From Oscillatoriales cyanobacterium USR001 (GTDB taxonomy: Bacteria; Cyanobacteriota; Cyanobacteriia; Cyanobacteriales; Microcoleaceae), in the NCBI GenBank assembly GCA_001698425.1, contig MBRE01000086.1, positions 1-43,623 of the forward strand: a stretch of DNA of 43,623 bases, given 5' to 3'. The translations under genes were made by a program, and so were the position numbers. Shown here one piece after another: positions 1-7,558 of this stretch. The notes below the pieces were generated by a model that searched no databases, had not been told where the DNA came from, and saw only the letters and a list, made by a program, of their open reading frames with translations. Numbering within the stretch: position 1 is the first letter of the stretch; every line of letters starts with the position of its first letter.

Positions 1-110
1 TTGTCTGTTGACAATTTGGAGCCGTTGGCTAGTTCAAAGTCCAAGGGTGCGAGGGGAGCAAGCTCAACTTTTCTGTACACGATCGCAAATGGTGATGCAA
101 AGGTTTTGAC

Positions 111-629
111 CTATTTTACCTGTTTTTCTTGCACCATACTCTCGATCTGCGATCGCATAACCCATACTGCATCACATCTGGGCACTGATTCAGCAAGCCC
201 TATTATAGCTCTTTTAGTTCCAATGAGGCAAAATGGTCTAATAGCAGTCGAAGGAGTTTTAGTCAATTCTTGCAACACATCATCATTCATCCATGCGGTT
301 TTCACTCCTTGCAATTTGTCGGCAGCGTTATCAAAATAATCATTGATTTGTTCTAAGGTTAAATCTTCAATAAAAATCGCACCTTGAAATTTCAGGCGAC
401 TGTAAAAAGCTTCGTAATCTTTGATTCGGCTACAAACAACTATTTCCGTAACGCCATGTGACTGCTTGAATTCATTAATAGCAATAACACAATCATTACG
501 TCGATCTTCGCTCACCTCATCTAAACCATCCAACAACAACAATAATTGTTCATTTTTTACCCAATCAGTACCAAATCTCTCAGGAATCTGATATCTACTA
601 TCGAGTTCCTCAACGAGCCATAAGACTTT
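111..629 (-). pseudogene. NACHT-family (STAND) NTPase remnant
   Basis: The open frame on the minus strand carries a NACHT-type Walker B motif (LLLLLDGLDEV) and the following sensor-like stretch (IVVCSRIKDYE), then EDLTLEQINDYF and LTKTP, the usual order in the middle of a NACHT domain. The Walker A/P-loop that should lie upstream is missing: the frame opens only at an in-frame TAG (630-632), directly inside the end of a small upstream ORF. After LTKTP the reading leaves the family pattern and stops after about 50 residues, so the helical and effector regions are missing too. Full NACHT proteins usually have several hundred residues; about 173 codons remain. NACHT STAND NTPases commonly act in defence or signalling, but without a P-loop this fragment should be inactive. 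Identification of the remnant is firm; the nature of the lost parts is unknown. Confidence 0.75.
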
Positions 630-768
630 CTAATTCTGCTTGTTGTTTGGGAGAAAGGGTTTTTCCGCGATCGCGTGCTGCACGCCACAAGTTCATTAAT
701 TCCGATAATTGTTTTTGTTGTTCGCCAGTAAAGAATTCGTCATGGTTAAAGCTTGGTGTTGACATCAT
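610..768 (-). CDS. Small conserved-looking hypothetical protein (52 aa)
   Basis: This 52-residue frame begins with two ATG codons (MMSTPSFNHDEFF) and has an AAGG about ten bases upstream. It contains LMNLWRAARDRGKTLS followed by KQQAELESLMAR. The pattern LMxxWRxARDxGxxLSxxxQAELExL is familiar to me from small cyanobacterial hypothetical proteins that normally continue for further residues after this point, so the C-terminus may be cut. Its last 20 bases overlap the NACHT remnant in another frame, so the deletion that beheaded the NACHT gene may also have removed the end of this one. No function can be assigned. Whether it is still translated is uncertain. Confidence 0.5.
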   Translation of the reverse strand: MMSTPSFNHDEFFTGEQQKQLSELMNLWRAARDRGKTLSPKQQAELESLMAR

Positions 769-917
769 TAAGTTTTACCTTAGATTTTTTACTATTATAC
801 CTCTGCTGACTCCGATCGCAAGGAGCAATCGCTCTTTATTGACGAAAGACAAGGTGCGATCGCCAACCTTATAACTTAAAATAGAAGATACATTTTGAAT
901 TTGAAATTTTTAATCCT

Positions 918-1520
918 ATGTCTTACAGCGATTTTACTTCATTTGAAAAATTAATTCCTTTGGGAATTAATCAGATTATAACTGTTGAGAAATTGGTTGA
1001 TTTTGAGCCAATCGCTCCCAGCGCTTTCTTAACTGAAGCCTTAAAGCGATTTGCACCTCTGGCTATTGCCATTAACACTGAAAAAGCTCGATCTGAATAT
1101 TTAATTGCTCCCATTTTAAGCGAAATTGTCACCTTTAACCCTCATTTTTCGTTATTTTCTGGTAAAAATTTTACGGCCGATACCAGTTTGGGTTTGAATG
1201 GATTTGTTGATTTTTTACTCACTGCTAACTCTGACAAGCTGGCAATTAAGGCTCCTATTGTTACGGTAATTGAAGCTAAAAATGAAAATATTAATGATGG
1301 TTTAGCTCAATGTATTGCTACTATGTATGCGGCTTTTTTAGTTAACCGACGCGATCCTAAAATTGGTGATAAAACGGTTTATGGCTCGGTAACAACAGGT
1401 CAAGTTTGGCGGTTTTTGGCACTGACACCCGATCTGGAAGTTTCTATCGATCTCAAAGACCGTTATCTTACTCCGATTGATGAGCTTCTTGGTCTATTGA
1501 ATGCTTTTCTAACAGCTTAA
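918..1520 (+). CDS. PD-(D/E)XK nuclease-like hypothetical protein
   Basis: This 200-residue soluble protein shows the spacing of a PD-(D/E)XK nuclease-fold core: an acidic residue in GFVDFLL near residue 95, then VTVIEAKNEN near residue 115 (the E-x-K pair), then GLAQCIATMYAAF with the Gln that often follows in this fold. Uncharacterised proteins of this kind are common in cyanobacteria and are often scattered near mobile elements. The ATG at 918 follows an A/T-rich leader with no clear Shine-Dalgarno. It sits alone between the NACHT remnant and a convergent Uma2 gene, so there is no operon context. DNA cleavage is only inferred from the motif pattern; the substrate is unknown. Confidence 0.6.
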   Translation: MSYSDFTSFEKLIPLGINQIITVEKLVDFEPIAPSAFLTEALKRFAPLAIAINTEKARSEYLIAPILSEIVTFNPHFSLFSGKNFTADTSLGLNGFVDFLLTANSDKLAIKAPIVTVIEAKNENINDGLAQCIATMYAAFLVNRRDPKIGDKTVYGSVTTGQVWRFLALTPDLEVSIDLKDRYLTPIDELLGLLNAFLTA

Positions 1521-1560
1521 AAGCTATGGATTATGCTTGGTGCGATCGCCTTTCTACCCC

Positions 1561-2100
1561 TCATCGATCGCGCAGCCAACTAAACACCTGCATGACTGTC
1601 AAATCTAACGTTATATCCGGTAGAACGGGTAGGCGATCGCTGTTTTTGTGCAAAGAAATGCGACCGTCAGGCAACAAAACTAATATCATCTGTTCTGTCG
1701 AATCTATTAACCACCCTAGCTTTGTTCCCTCCTGCAAACAGGTTTGAATTTTGGCAATCAATTTAGTCGTACTTTGGTCGGGTGAGAGGATTTCAATCGT
1801 CCAATCGGGTGCGCCTTCAACAGCAGTATTCTCAATAGGAATGCGGTTTTTGTGGATAACTGTAATATCGGGAACCACCGAATTAATGCTGAGGGTACAG
1901 CGCAGTTCTGGAAAAGCTTCGTAGGGTGAGTTTGATAGATCGATCGCCGCAGTTAGTCGTTTCTGTAAAATGCTATGGTGAACTGTGGGCATAGGTTTTT
2001 GATTAGCTTGTCCCTCTACTAATTCCCAAGCTGGGGACTCCTCAATATTGGGCAGTTTCAGGAAGTCTTGCAATGCGAGTTTTTGGGTAGAAGTAGTCAT
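1561..2100 (-). CDS. Uma2-family (DUF820) putative endonuclease
   Basis: The 179-residue product has the usual Uma2 order: TTSTQKLALQDFLKLP at the N-terminus, WELVEGQ near residue 30, VPDITVIHKNRIP in the middle and PDWTIEILSPDQSTTKL with the acidic residue and Ser-Pro of the PD-(D/E)XK-like core. Uma2 proteins are abundant in cyanobacteria and are predicted nucleases without a settled role. I start at the ATG at 2100, because family members typically begin directly at MTTSTQK. An ATG ten codons upstream (2130) is also in frame, and neither has a convincing ribosome-binding site. It is convergent with the preceding PD-(D/E)XK-like gene. Confidence 0.85.
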   Translation of the reverse strand: MTTSTQKLALQDFLKLPNIEESPAWELVEGQANQKPMPTVHHSILQKRLTAAIDLSNSPYEAFPELRCTLSINSVVPDITVIHKNRIPIENTAVEGAPDWTIEILSPDQSTTKLIAKIQTCLQEGTKLGWLIDSTEQMILVLLPDGRISLHKNSDRLPVLPDITLDLTVMQVFSWLRDR

Positions 2101-2200
2101 TAGGATTCGGTTTGTCTGAATAAAATCCATGATTTATATTATAATTTAATTTGCCAGACTAGGTGAAATATGCAGTCAACAACTATAACAGTAATTTTTG

Positions 2201-2575
2201 ATGGAGAAGTTTAGTGAAGTTGAGGAGCAAGCCAAAAGACTGCTACAAACGCTATTATCTGTGCCGTTTGAGTCCTGTGCATTAATCACCCGTGAATTTC
2301 GAGATCTCCCAATGTCGCCTGGACTGTATGCAGTCAAGCATCGGGAGCATGGTCTACTTTATCTTGGCAAAGCAAAAAAACTGCGAGAGCGATTTAGAGG
2401 TGGACACAAAGCCTTCACCTGGTCATGGTTGGATGATTATAACCATCGAGATGTTGCGATCGCATTCGCACCGCTCTCAATGGTTGATGTTCTAAAATTG
2501 GGAGATGAGCTAGAAAGCATTCTGATTCATGCGACACAGCCCCCATACAATGCGAGATATCCTAGTAGAAACTAA
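2201..2575 (+). CDS. GIY-YIG nuclease family protein
   Basis: This small protein (124 aa) has the GIY-YIG signature: GLYAVKHREHGLLYLGKA, followed by the Arg-containing helix LRERFRGGHKA. The GIY part reads GLY and the YIG part reads YLG. A Glu in GDELESILIHATQPPYNARYP fits the catalytic acidic residue and the common NxR C-terminal motif. A TTG one codon upstream is in frame, but the ATG at 2201 is preferred. Stand-alone GIY-YIG domains cut DNA in repair or mobile-element contexts; which applies here is not known. The next gene starts 11 bp downstream on the same strand, so they are probably co-transcribed. Confidence 0.8.
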   Translation: MEKFSEVEEQAKRLLQTLLSVPFESCALITREFRDLPMSPGLYAVKHREHGLLYLGKAKKLRERFRGGHKAFTWSWLDDYNHRDVAIAFAPLSMVDVLKLGDELESILIHATQPPYNARYPSRN

Positions 2576-2586
2576 AGGTTGTAACT

Positions 2587-2850
2587 ATGCAAACTCTCCC
2601 ACAAACTGATAGAAAGCATCTCAGCCATGATGCGGCATTGATGTTGTTGGCAGTGTTACCGGAGCGCATTCGCGATGCTTATTTGAATTATGCCAAACAG
2701 ATTGACTATTCCATCGAAATGGTACTGGAGATGGCATTAGCCGACTTCCTCGACCCTGATTCATTGACGTTTACAGACTGTCAGCCTCAGATCGGTTTAC
2801 CTCTAAACGAAGATCGGGTTGCACGATCGGGAATCGAAGGGCGATCGTGA
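2587..2850 (+). CDS. Hypothetical protein downstream of GIY-YIG nuclease
   Basis: An 87-residue protein I do not recognise. It is largely alpha-helical in character (HDAALMLLAVLPERIRDAYLNYAK, then IEMVLEMALADFLDP) with an acidic middle and a tail ending in EGRS. It starts 11 bp after the GIY-YIG gene, with GGTTG as a weak ribosome-binding site, so the two probably form a unit. A compact helical partner next to a small nuclease could be a regulator or inhibitor, but this is context only. HIP1-type GATCGGG and GCGATCG sites crowd the 3' end and the following 170 bp. Confidence 0.55.
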   Translation: MQTLPQTDRKHLSHDAALMLLAVLPERIRDAYLNYAKQIDYSIEMVLEMALADFLDPDSLTFTDCQPQIGLPLNEDRVARSGIEGRS

Positions 2851-3024
2851 TGCACAATCGAGATTATCCGCTTATAGTAAGCGTCGATGTCGATCGATAA
2901 AAAATAAAAAAGCGATCGCCTATCAATAAAAAAGTAAGGGGCGATCGCATCCACACAAAGAGTGCGATCGCCGTTCGATAAAAAAATATCGATTGTCAAA
3001 AACCGCATAACTTTGGATTGACAT

Positions 3025-3390
3025 TTACAACTCGTCGATCGTGACTAACCCACCCTCTGTAAACTGAATCACAAGCTCATGTTCATCCAGCAAAGCAGTT
3101 CCAACCAAGGGTCGCCGTCCTGTCGCCAACACACGAGCTTCTCGCTCCTCTCCGTTCCAAAGAATAATCGCTTTATGAACGGGCAACATCACTCGGCTAT
3201 TATCTGCCAAATTTGCACGCAGATCATATTTGAAAGGAAGATTCAATAATGCGACTGCTTCTGGTGGTAGACAAAGCTCATCTGTAAATCCTGTGTCTAC
3301 TACGAACTCAATTGGGAAGTCAGGGCGATTAGGAATCCGAAATGGGATGGTGATAATCGCGTGCCCATCATCCACAATACCTGAAATCAC
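3025..3390 (-). CDS. Clan AA aspartic protease (retropepsin-like)
   Basis: The 121-residue protein carries FVVDTGFTDELCLP near residue 30, the Asp-Thr-Gly active-site triad of retroviral-type (clan AA) aspartic proteases, preceded by the usual beta strand (FPIEFVVDTG). A second conserved segment, RRPLVGTALLDEHELVIQF, near residue 95 matches the Gly-Thr-x-Leu-Leu stretch of this bacterial family. Such single-domain proteases would act as dimers. Its ATG overlaps the stop of the upstream 91-residue gene by four bases (ATGA), which implies translational coupling. Bacterial members are little characterised, so the substrate is unknown. Confidence 0.85.
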   Translation of the reverse strand: MISGIVDDGHAIITIPFRIPNRPDFPIEFVVDTGFTDELCLPPEAVALLNLPFKYDLRANLADNSRVMLPVHKAIILWNGEEREARVLATGRRPLVGTALLDEHELVIQFTEGGLVTIDEL

Positions 3391-3662
3391 TTGACCACAC
3401 GCTCCATGACACCACCACCAAAAGCGGCAGCAACATTGTACCCAATTTTGATGCCGAAGAGACGGGCATTCGGATGTTTCTCGCTCAAGTAGTCAGCAGC
3501 GCGTAAGCCATTTTTATCAACCATGTAGTCACCTGTCTCAATGTCAATGATGACCATCTTGCCAATATTTTCTTCAATTTCCACTTCTTGGCGGATTCTG
3601 CTTTCGTACAGTCGATCTGCGCGTTGAGCAACTTCTTCACGGCTTAAAAGGATTGCTTGCAT
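3387..3662 (-). CDS. Small partner protein of clan AA protease
   Basis: This 91-residue protein starts MQAILLSREEVAQRADRLYE and continues with a short beta-rich part, MVIIDIETGDYMVDKNG. It then reads AADYLSEKHPNARLFGIKIG. I know this pattern from small cyanobacterial hypothetical proteins located directly upstream of clan AA aspartic proteases. The four-base overlap with the protease gene supports a two-gene unit. An N-terminal helix followed by a compact domain suggests an antitoxin-like or substrate/adaptor role; that is inference from gene order only. Confidence 0.7.
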   Translation of the reverse strand: MQAILLSREEVAQRADRLYESRIRQEVEIEENIGKMVIIDIETGDYMVDKNGLRAADYLSEKHPNARLFGIKIGYNVAAAFGGGVMERVVK

Positions 3663-3808
3663 AGGTTAACTCCCGATCGCTACACTACCCTCTGAACTTC
3701 TCCATAATACATTACAAATCAATAGGATGGATATTGCCAACCCTACTTGCCTATCTAATTTACAAGATATTTTTTAATTATCGCATTTACACAAAGAGTG
3801 CGATCGCG

Positions 3809-4174
3809 CTACAGAATCCTGACCCCAGTGGGTATTTCACCTTTTGATACTGATTGGTAAAGAAGTTTTCTAACTATCTCCACCTTTGGTATTCTTACTT
3901 CTCTGGCAATCTCGCTGGAATCAATTACTAGATCTTTTATACCTTGCCCAGACTGCCTTGCAATTGCCCTGTTTGCAGCTAGAGATATTTTTGTTCTGCC
4001 ATGATTGTCTTTGATAAAAAGATATATAGGAAGAAAAATGATTAATAAAACAAAAACTCCTATAGCCATCAAAATCGCAGATCCTGACTCCCATCCCCTA
4101 CCTACAGCATCTTGGTACACTGCATAAGCTACTCCCGCAGCAATGGCTAACCCAACTAAAGTACCTGCATCCAT
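3809..4174 (-). CDS. Small membrane protein with C-terminal winged-helix-like segment
   Basis: An unrecognised 121-residue protein with two hydrophobic stretches, GTLVGLAIAAGVAYAVY (residues 4-20) and SAILMAIGVFVLLIIFLPIY (about 32-52), then a basic linker (KDNHGRTK). The cytosolic tail contains DSSEIAREVRIPKVEIVRKLL, which resembles a helix-turn-helix. I prefer the ATG at 4174 because the hydrophobic segment starts at once and an AGGAG lies about 14 bases upstream. An in-frame ATG at 4195 would add seven residues. A membrane-tethered regulator is possible but unproven. Confidence 0.55.
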   Translation of the reverse strand: MDAGTLVGLAIAAGVAYAVYQDAVGRGWESGSAILMAIGVFVLLIIFLPIYLFIKDNHGRTKISLAANRAIARQSGQGIKDLVIDSSEIAREVRIPKVEIVRKLLYQSVSKGEIPTGVRIL

Positions 4175-4382
4175 ATCTTTAACTTCACTCCTCATTTATT
4201 TGCTTAACGAACTGCCCTGCCAGTAACCCAATAGTTTAGAAGTGCGATCGCAACTCGCAAAACAGTAAAGCTCTATCGCTCGCAGTTGATCGGCGGGATT
4301 GGATGTGCAGCCACTTCCTCCCGCAAACCTGCTTTTTTGCTCTTCCTTATCATAGACCGATCGCTCAAAACTGCAAAGGGAA

Positions 4383-4460
4383 AAAAGACGGATAAAGACG
4401 GGTATTTCTAAAATTGGGATGCAAGGCGGAAAAAGACGGATAAAGACGGATAAAGTCGGC
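4383..4460 (+). repeat. Direct repeats GACGGATAAAGACGG upstream of an HTH gene
   Basis: A 19-bp sequence ending GACGGATAAAGACGG occurs perfectly twice (4383-4401 and 4431-4449), and a third partial unit (GGATAAAGTCGG) directly follows the second copy. Start-to-start distance is 48 bp, between four and five helical turns. The repeats end just before a possible -10 element, so they probably occupy the -35 region of the next gene. Confidence 0.75.
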
Positions 4461-4466
4461 TATACT
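4461..4466 (+). promoter_or_regulatory. Candidate -10 element (TATACT)
   Basis: TATACT lies 29 bases before the ATG at 4495, immediately after the direct-repeat block. No good -35 hexamer sits at the standard distance; the repeat copy at 4431-4449 occupies that position, as expected of an activator- or repressor-controlled promoter. Prediction from position and sequence only. Confidence 0.4.
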
Positions 4467-4494
4467 AACTTATAGTTCTCTGACACCCCTACTG

Positions 4495-5001
4495 ATGGAC
4501 AGTACCCATATCTTACAATTTGTAGATGAAGTGGTTTGCGCTAAGACAGGCAAACATCTCAATGACTTGCAGCGTAAAATTATCGAGGGAATACTGAAGC
4601 GACAAAAGTATTCTGATATTGCAGATAGTTATGGTTGTACGGCTGGTCATGCTAAGGATGTCGGTTACAAGCTTTTGCAAATGTTATCTGATGTTTTTGG
4701 CGAATCAGTTGATAAACGTAATCTTAAATCTGTCCTAAAACGACAATCAACTATAAATATTGCTTTCAATAATAGTAATAATATTGATGGAAATAGTAAC
4801 ACAATTAACTATATCCATGCTTGCTCAGATCCACCCACCGCTACCGTAGATAAAAGTCAGCCTGCGACTCCTGACTTCCAGGACAACAAGAATCAAGTTA
4901 AAATTGAAATGATTGGTAAATTACGGCAGTTAGGATTGAAGGATGAGCAAATTGCAGAGGTGGTAGGATTAGCCTTGGAGATAGTGAAGCAGATAGATTG
5001 A
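4495..5001 (+). CDS. vMAP-type N-terminal HTH domain protein (orphan)
   Basis: Residues 1-85 (FVDEVVCAKTGKHLNDLQ, then SDIADSYGCTAGHAKDVGYK and LKSVLKR) resemble the helix-turn-helix domain found at the N-terminus of cyanobacterial vWA-MoxR-associated (vMAP) proteins. There it is usually fused to AAA-like, NB-ARC, caspase or WD40 parts. Here it is followed only by an Asn/Ile-rich linker (INIAFNNSNNIDGN) and a C-terminal helical pair, MIGKLRQLGLKDEQIAEVVG, itself HTH-like. The 168-residue protein is therefore an effector-less version: either a stand-alone regulator or a leftover. Direct repeats sit just upstream of its promoter. The next gene is 102 bp downstream on the same strand. Confidence 0.6.
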   Translation: MDSTHILQFVDEVVCAKTGKHLNDLQRKIIEGILKRQKYSDIADSYGCTAGHAKDVGYKLLQMLSDVFGESVDKRNLKSVLKRQSTINIAFNNSNNIDGNSNTINYIHACSDPPTATVDKSQPATPDFQDNKNQVKIEMIGKLRQLGLKDEQIAEVVGLALEIVKQID

Positions 5002-5103
5002 CAAAAAAGTTATAGTTAATTCATCAGTACGAAAATTAGACAGAAAATTGCACGGAAATTCCGACTATTACGATCGCTCCTTTATTTACAGCAGGAAGTC
5101 TTT

Positions 5104-5775
5104 ATGGTACAAACAGTAGGGATTACGAAAGCGATTACTAACCTGGAAGAAGTGCGGGAAAAGTTTAATCTTAGCCCGAGTAGCAATCCTGGGTTTTTCA
5201 CAGAATGGCTGGAAGCTGAGGACTTACTCAGCGACTCCGATCGCCGATCGCTCGATCGATTAAAAACTCGCTATTTTGCTTATGTAGATAAAGGTAAAAT
5301 AGCCGAAGGAACAATTAAGATTATTATGTTGTCTCCGCTGTTGGAATTGATGGAGTTGTTCGACCCACCTTTTGAGATTCAAGGAGAAAAGTTTGTTAAA
5401 TTTGAAATCGAAGCAGGTGGAGGGGAAGAAGAATTCGTCCTAGAAGGATACATTGATGCTTTGGTGATACGAGAGCAAGTTTGGGTAGTCTTAATTGAAT
5501 CTAAGCGAAATGGCTTTAGCGTTAGGCAGGCTTTACCCCAAACTTTAGCCTATATGATGGCAAATAGTAACTCTCAAAATCCTATTTTTGGGATGATAAT
5601 GAATGGCGAAGACTATATTTTTATCAAGCTCGATCGACAGCTAGGTGAGTACGCCCTATCGAAAAAATTTACGCTTGACAACCCTCAGAATAACGAATTA
5701 TACGAAGTTGTGCGGATCGTGAATCGGCTGGTTAATTTATCCGTACCAGCACCACCGATAAGAGATTCATTATGA
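5104..5775 (+). CDS. PD-(D/E)XK restriction-endonuclease-like protein
   Basis: A 223-residue soluble protein with a clear nuclease-like core: FVLEGYIDALVIREQ (metal-binding Asp), WVVLIESKRNGFSV (the E-x-K motif, here ESK) and ALPQTLAYMMA (the helix with a conserved Gln). Similar cyanobacterial proteins are often labelled restriction endonuclease subunit R, but no helicase or specificity domain is present and no methyltransferase lies nearby. It should therefore not be read as a working restriction system. AGGAAG seven bases before the ATG at 5104 supports the start. Confidence 0.7.
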   Translation: MVQTVGITKAITNLEEVREKFNLSPSSNPGFFTEWLEAEDLLSDSDRRSLDRLKTRYFAYVDKGKIAEGTIKIIMLSPLLELMELFDPPFEIQGEKFVKFEIEAGGGEEEFVLEGYIDALVIREQVWVVLIESKRNGFSVRQALPQTLAYMMANSNSQNPIFGMIMNGEDYIFIKLDRQLGEYALSKKFTLDNPQNNELYEVVRIVNRLVNLSVPAPPIRDSL

Positions 5776-5843
5776 CTTAAAGATGAGCATCTCGATCCAT
5801 GCTATCATATTCAATATAAACCTTATAACACACAATAAATACG

Positions 5844-6182
5844 ATGACTCAGGACAAAGAAAATATTGAACAACGAGTTGCTGATATAGAGGCTCGATTA
5901 GACAGGATGAATGGGGAATTTTCCGATCGCACGGCTATTTTACTAGATGGATTATTAGCGCTATCTCAACAAACAACTGCGATCGCCAATCGAATGGATC
6001 AGCTAACCGATCGAATGGATCAGTTAACCGATCGAATGGATCGACTAACCGATCGAATGGATCGACTAACCGATGTAGTTGCTCGGCTTGCCCAGAACGC
6101 TGAGGCTGATAAAGTCGAATTTCGCCGAATTTGGGAATACCTAGAATCTCAGCAGCGCAATCAAGGAAATGGGCATGGTTGA
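5844..6182 (+). CDS. Heptad-repeat coiled-coil protein, copy 1
   Basis: This 112-residue protein has an N-terminal helix (IEQRVADIEARLDRMNGEF), a short middle (LDGLLALSQQTTAIAN) and then tandem seven-residue units of the form RMDxLTD, repeated four times, before VVARLAQNAEADKVEFRRIWEYLESQQRNQ. The DNA of these units is a 21-bp tandem repeat containing CGATCGAATGGAT. The heptad spacing predicts a long parallel coiled coil. The neighbouring gene is a near-identical copy with fewer heptads. Proteins of this type are common, uncharacterised cyanobacterial products; no catalytic residue is apparent. Confidence 0.75.
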   Translation: MTQDKENIEQRVADIEARLDRMNGEFSDRTAILLDGLLALSQQTTAIANRMDQLTDRMDQLTDRMDRLTDRMDRLTDVVARLAQNAEADKVEFRRIWEYLESQQRNQGNGHG

Positions 6183-6263
6183 GTTTTTTAACTCACGCTG
6201 AAAATCAACTATTCAGATGTTAATGTGGCTAATAATATAAGGATATTGTCTATCTAAAAAACC

Positions 6264-6560
6264 ATGACTCAGGACAGAGAAAATATTGAACAACGAGTTG
6301 CTGATATAGAGGCTCGATTAGACAGAATGAATGGGGAGTTTTCCGATCGCACGGCTATTTTACTAGATGGATTATTAGCGCTATCTCAACAGACAACTGC
6401 GATCGCCAATCGAATGGATCAGTCAACCGATCGAATGGATCGACTAACCGATATGGTAGCTCGGCTTATCCAGAACGCTGAGGCTGATAAGGTCGAATTT
6501 CGCCGAATTTGGGAATACCTAGAATCTCAGCAACGCAATCAACGAAATGGACACAGTTAA
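6264..6560 (+). CDS. Heptad-repeat coiled-coil protein, copy 2 (contracted)
   Basis: A 98-residue tandem paralogue of the gene 82 bp upstream. The first 50 and last 35 residues are nearly identical, but only two RMD-heptads remain against four in copy 1, so exactly two 21-bp units (14 residues) differ. The duplicated block begins at the ATG and ends near the stop; the leader sequences differ. Single changes include MDQSTD for MDQLTD and the ending RNGHS for GNGHG. The reading frame is intact, so the contraction was tolerated. Confidence 0.75.
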   Translation: MTQDRENIEQRVADIEARLDRMNGEFSDRTAILLDGLLALSQQTTAIANRMDQSTDRMDRLTDMVARLIQNAEADKVEFRRIWEYLESQQRNQRNGHS

Positions 6561-6634
6561 CTTACTTTCTACTAGAACACTTTACCCCTAATATTAATTT
6601 ACGTTAAATTCCGTTACTCAATCTCCGATCGACC

Positions 6635-7543
6635 ATGCCATCTCCAACTCTCACTTATGCTTATTTTCCCGGTTGTGTAGCCCAAGGTGCGTGCCGAGAA
6701 CTTTACCAGTCTACTCAAGCCCTGACACAAGCTTTGGGCATTCAACTATTAGAACTCAAAAAAGCTGCTTGCTGTGGTTCTGGTACTTTTAAGGAAGATT
6801 CCCAACTGCTGGAAGATACTGTTAATGCCCGAAATATTGCTTTAGCCGAAGAATTGGATTTACCTTTACTCACACATTGTAGCACTTGTCAAGGGGTAAT
6901 CGGTCATGTGGATGAACGCCTTAAGGCATCTCAGAAAAACGATCCAGTTTATGTGGATAAAATTAATGGTTTGCTGAAAAAAGAAGGCTGTTCTCCCTAT
7001 CAAGGCAAGACGGAGGTTAAACATTTATTGTGGGCTTTAGTAGCCGATTATGGTTTAGCAGAAATTCAAAATCGGGTGACTCGTAAGCTTTCGGGTTTGA
7101 ATTGTGCGGCGTTTTATGGTTGCTATTTGTTACGAGCTCAAACGATTAATTCTTATGACGATCCGTTTCAACCGGAATCAATGGAAAATGTGTTTCGGGC
7201 AGTTGGGGCAACACCTATTTATTATCGGGGAAGAACTCAATGTTGTGGTTGGCCTCTGTCAAGTTATGCTACTAAACAATCTTTTCAGATGGCGGGATCG
7301 CATATTCAAGAAGCTATCGATAAAGGTGCAGATTGTATTGTAACGCCTTGCCCTTTATGTCATTTGAATTTGGATTCTCGTCAGCCGGAAGTGGAAAAGG
7401 CGATCGATCGCAAGTTGGGTTTACCTGTGTTACATTTACCTCAATTAGTAGCTTTAGCTTTGGGAATTGAACCAGAGAAATTGGGACTCGATCGCCATAT
7501 TGTTTCGACTCGCCCTGTGTTAGAAAAGTTAGGTATTTTTTAA
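6635..7543 (+). CDS. HdrB-like CCG-domain protein (CoB-CoM heterodisulfide reductase subunit B family)
   Basis: The 302-residue protein carries two CCG cysteine-rich domains. The first has GCVAQGAC, AACCGSGTF and HCSTCQG (residues about 10-90); the second has FYGCYLLR, TQCCGWPLS and TPCPLCHLNLD (about 160-245). This arrangement binds a special 4Fe-4S cluster in archaeal HdrB and occurs in SdhE-type succinate dehydrogenase anchors. Cyanobacteria are not methanogens, so the likely role is as an electron-transfer or quinone-linked subunit. Assignment to succinate oxidation is a literature-based possibility, not something visible here. No SdhA/SdhB-like gene lies beside it. It ends 15 bp before the stop of the convergent hisA. 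Confidence 0.85.
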   Translation: MPSPTLTYAYFPGCVAQGACRELYQSTQALTQALGIQLLELKKAACCGSGTFKEDSQLLEDTVNARNIALAEELDLPLLTHCSTCQGVIGHVDERLKASQKNDPVYVDKINGLLKKEGCSPYQGKTEVKHLLWALVADYGLAEIQNRVTRKLSGLNCAAFYGCYLLRAQTINSYDDPFQPESMENVFRAVGATPIYYRGRTQCCGWPLSSYATKQSFQMAGSHIQEAIDKGADCIVTPCPLCHLNLDSRQPEVEKAIDRKLGLPVLHLPQLVALALGIEPEKLGLDRHIVSTRPVLEKLGIF

Positions 7544-7558
7544 CTCAAAATCACCAAT

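Noticed and set aside
1..339. Plus-strand open frame at the window start
   Set aside because: Most of it is antisense to the NACHT remnant and it has no recognisable domain.
5104..5775. Restriction-modification system
   Set aside because: Only a nuclease-like core is present; no methyltransferase, helicase or specificity subunit lies nearby.
6635..7543. Methanogenesis heterodisulfide reductase
   Set aside because: The CCG domains are real, but no HdrA/HdrC or hydrogenase genes accompany it and the genome is cyanobacterial; the name describes only the family.
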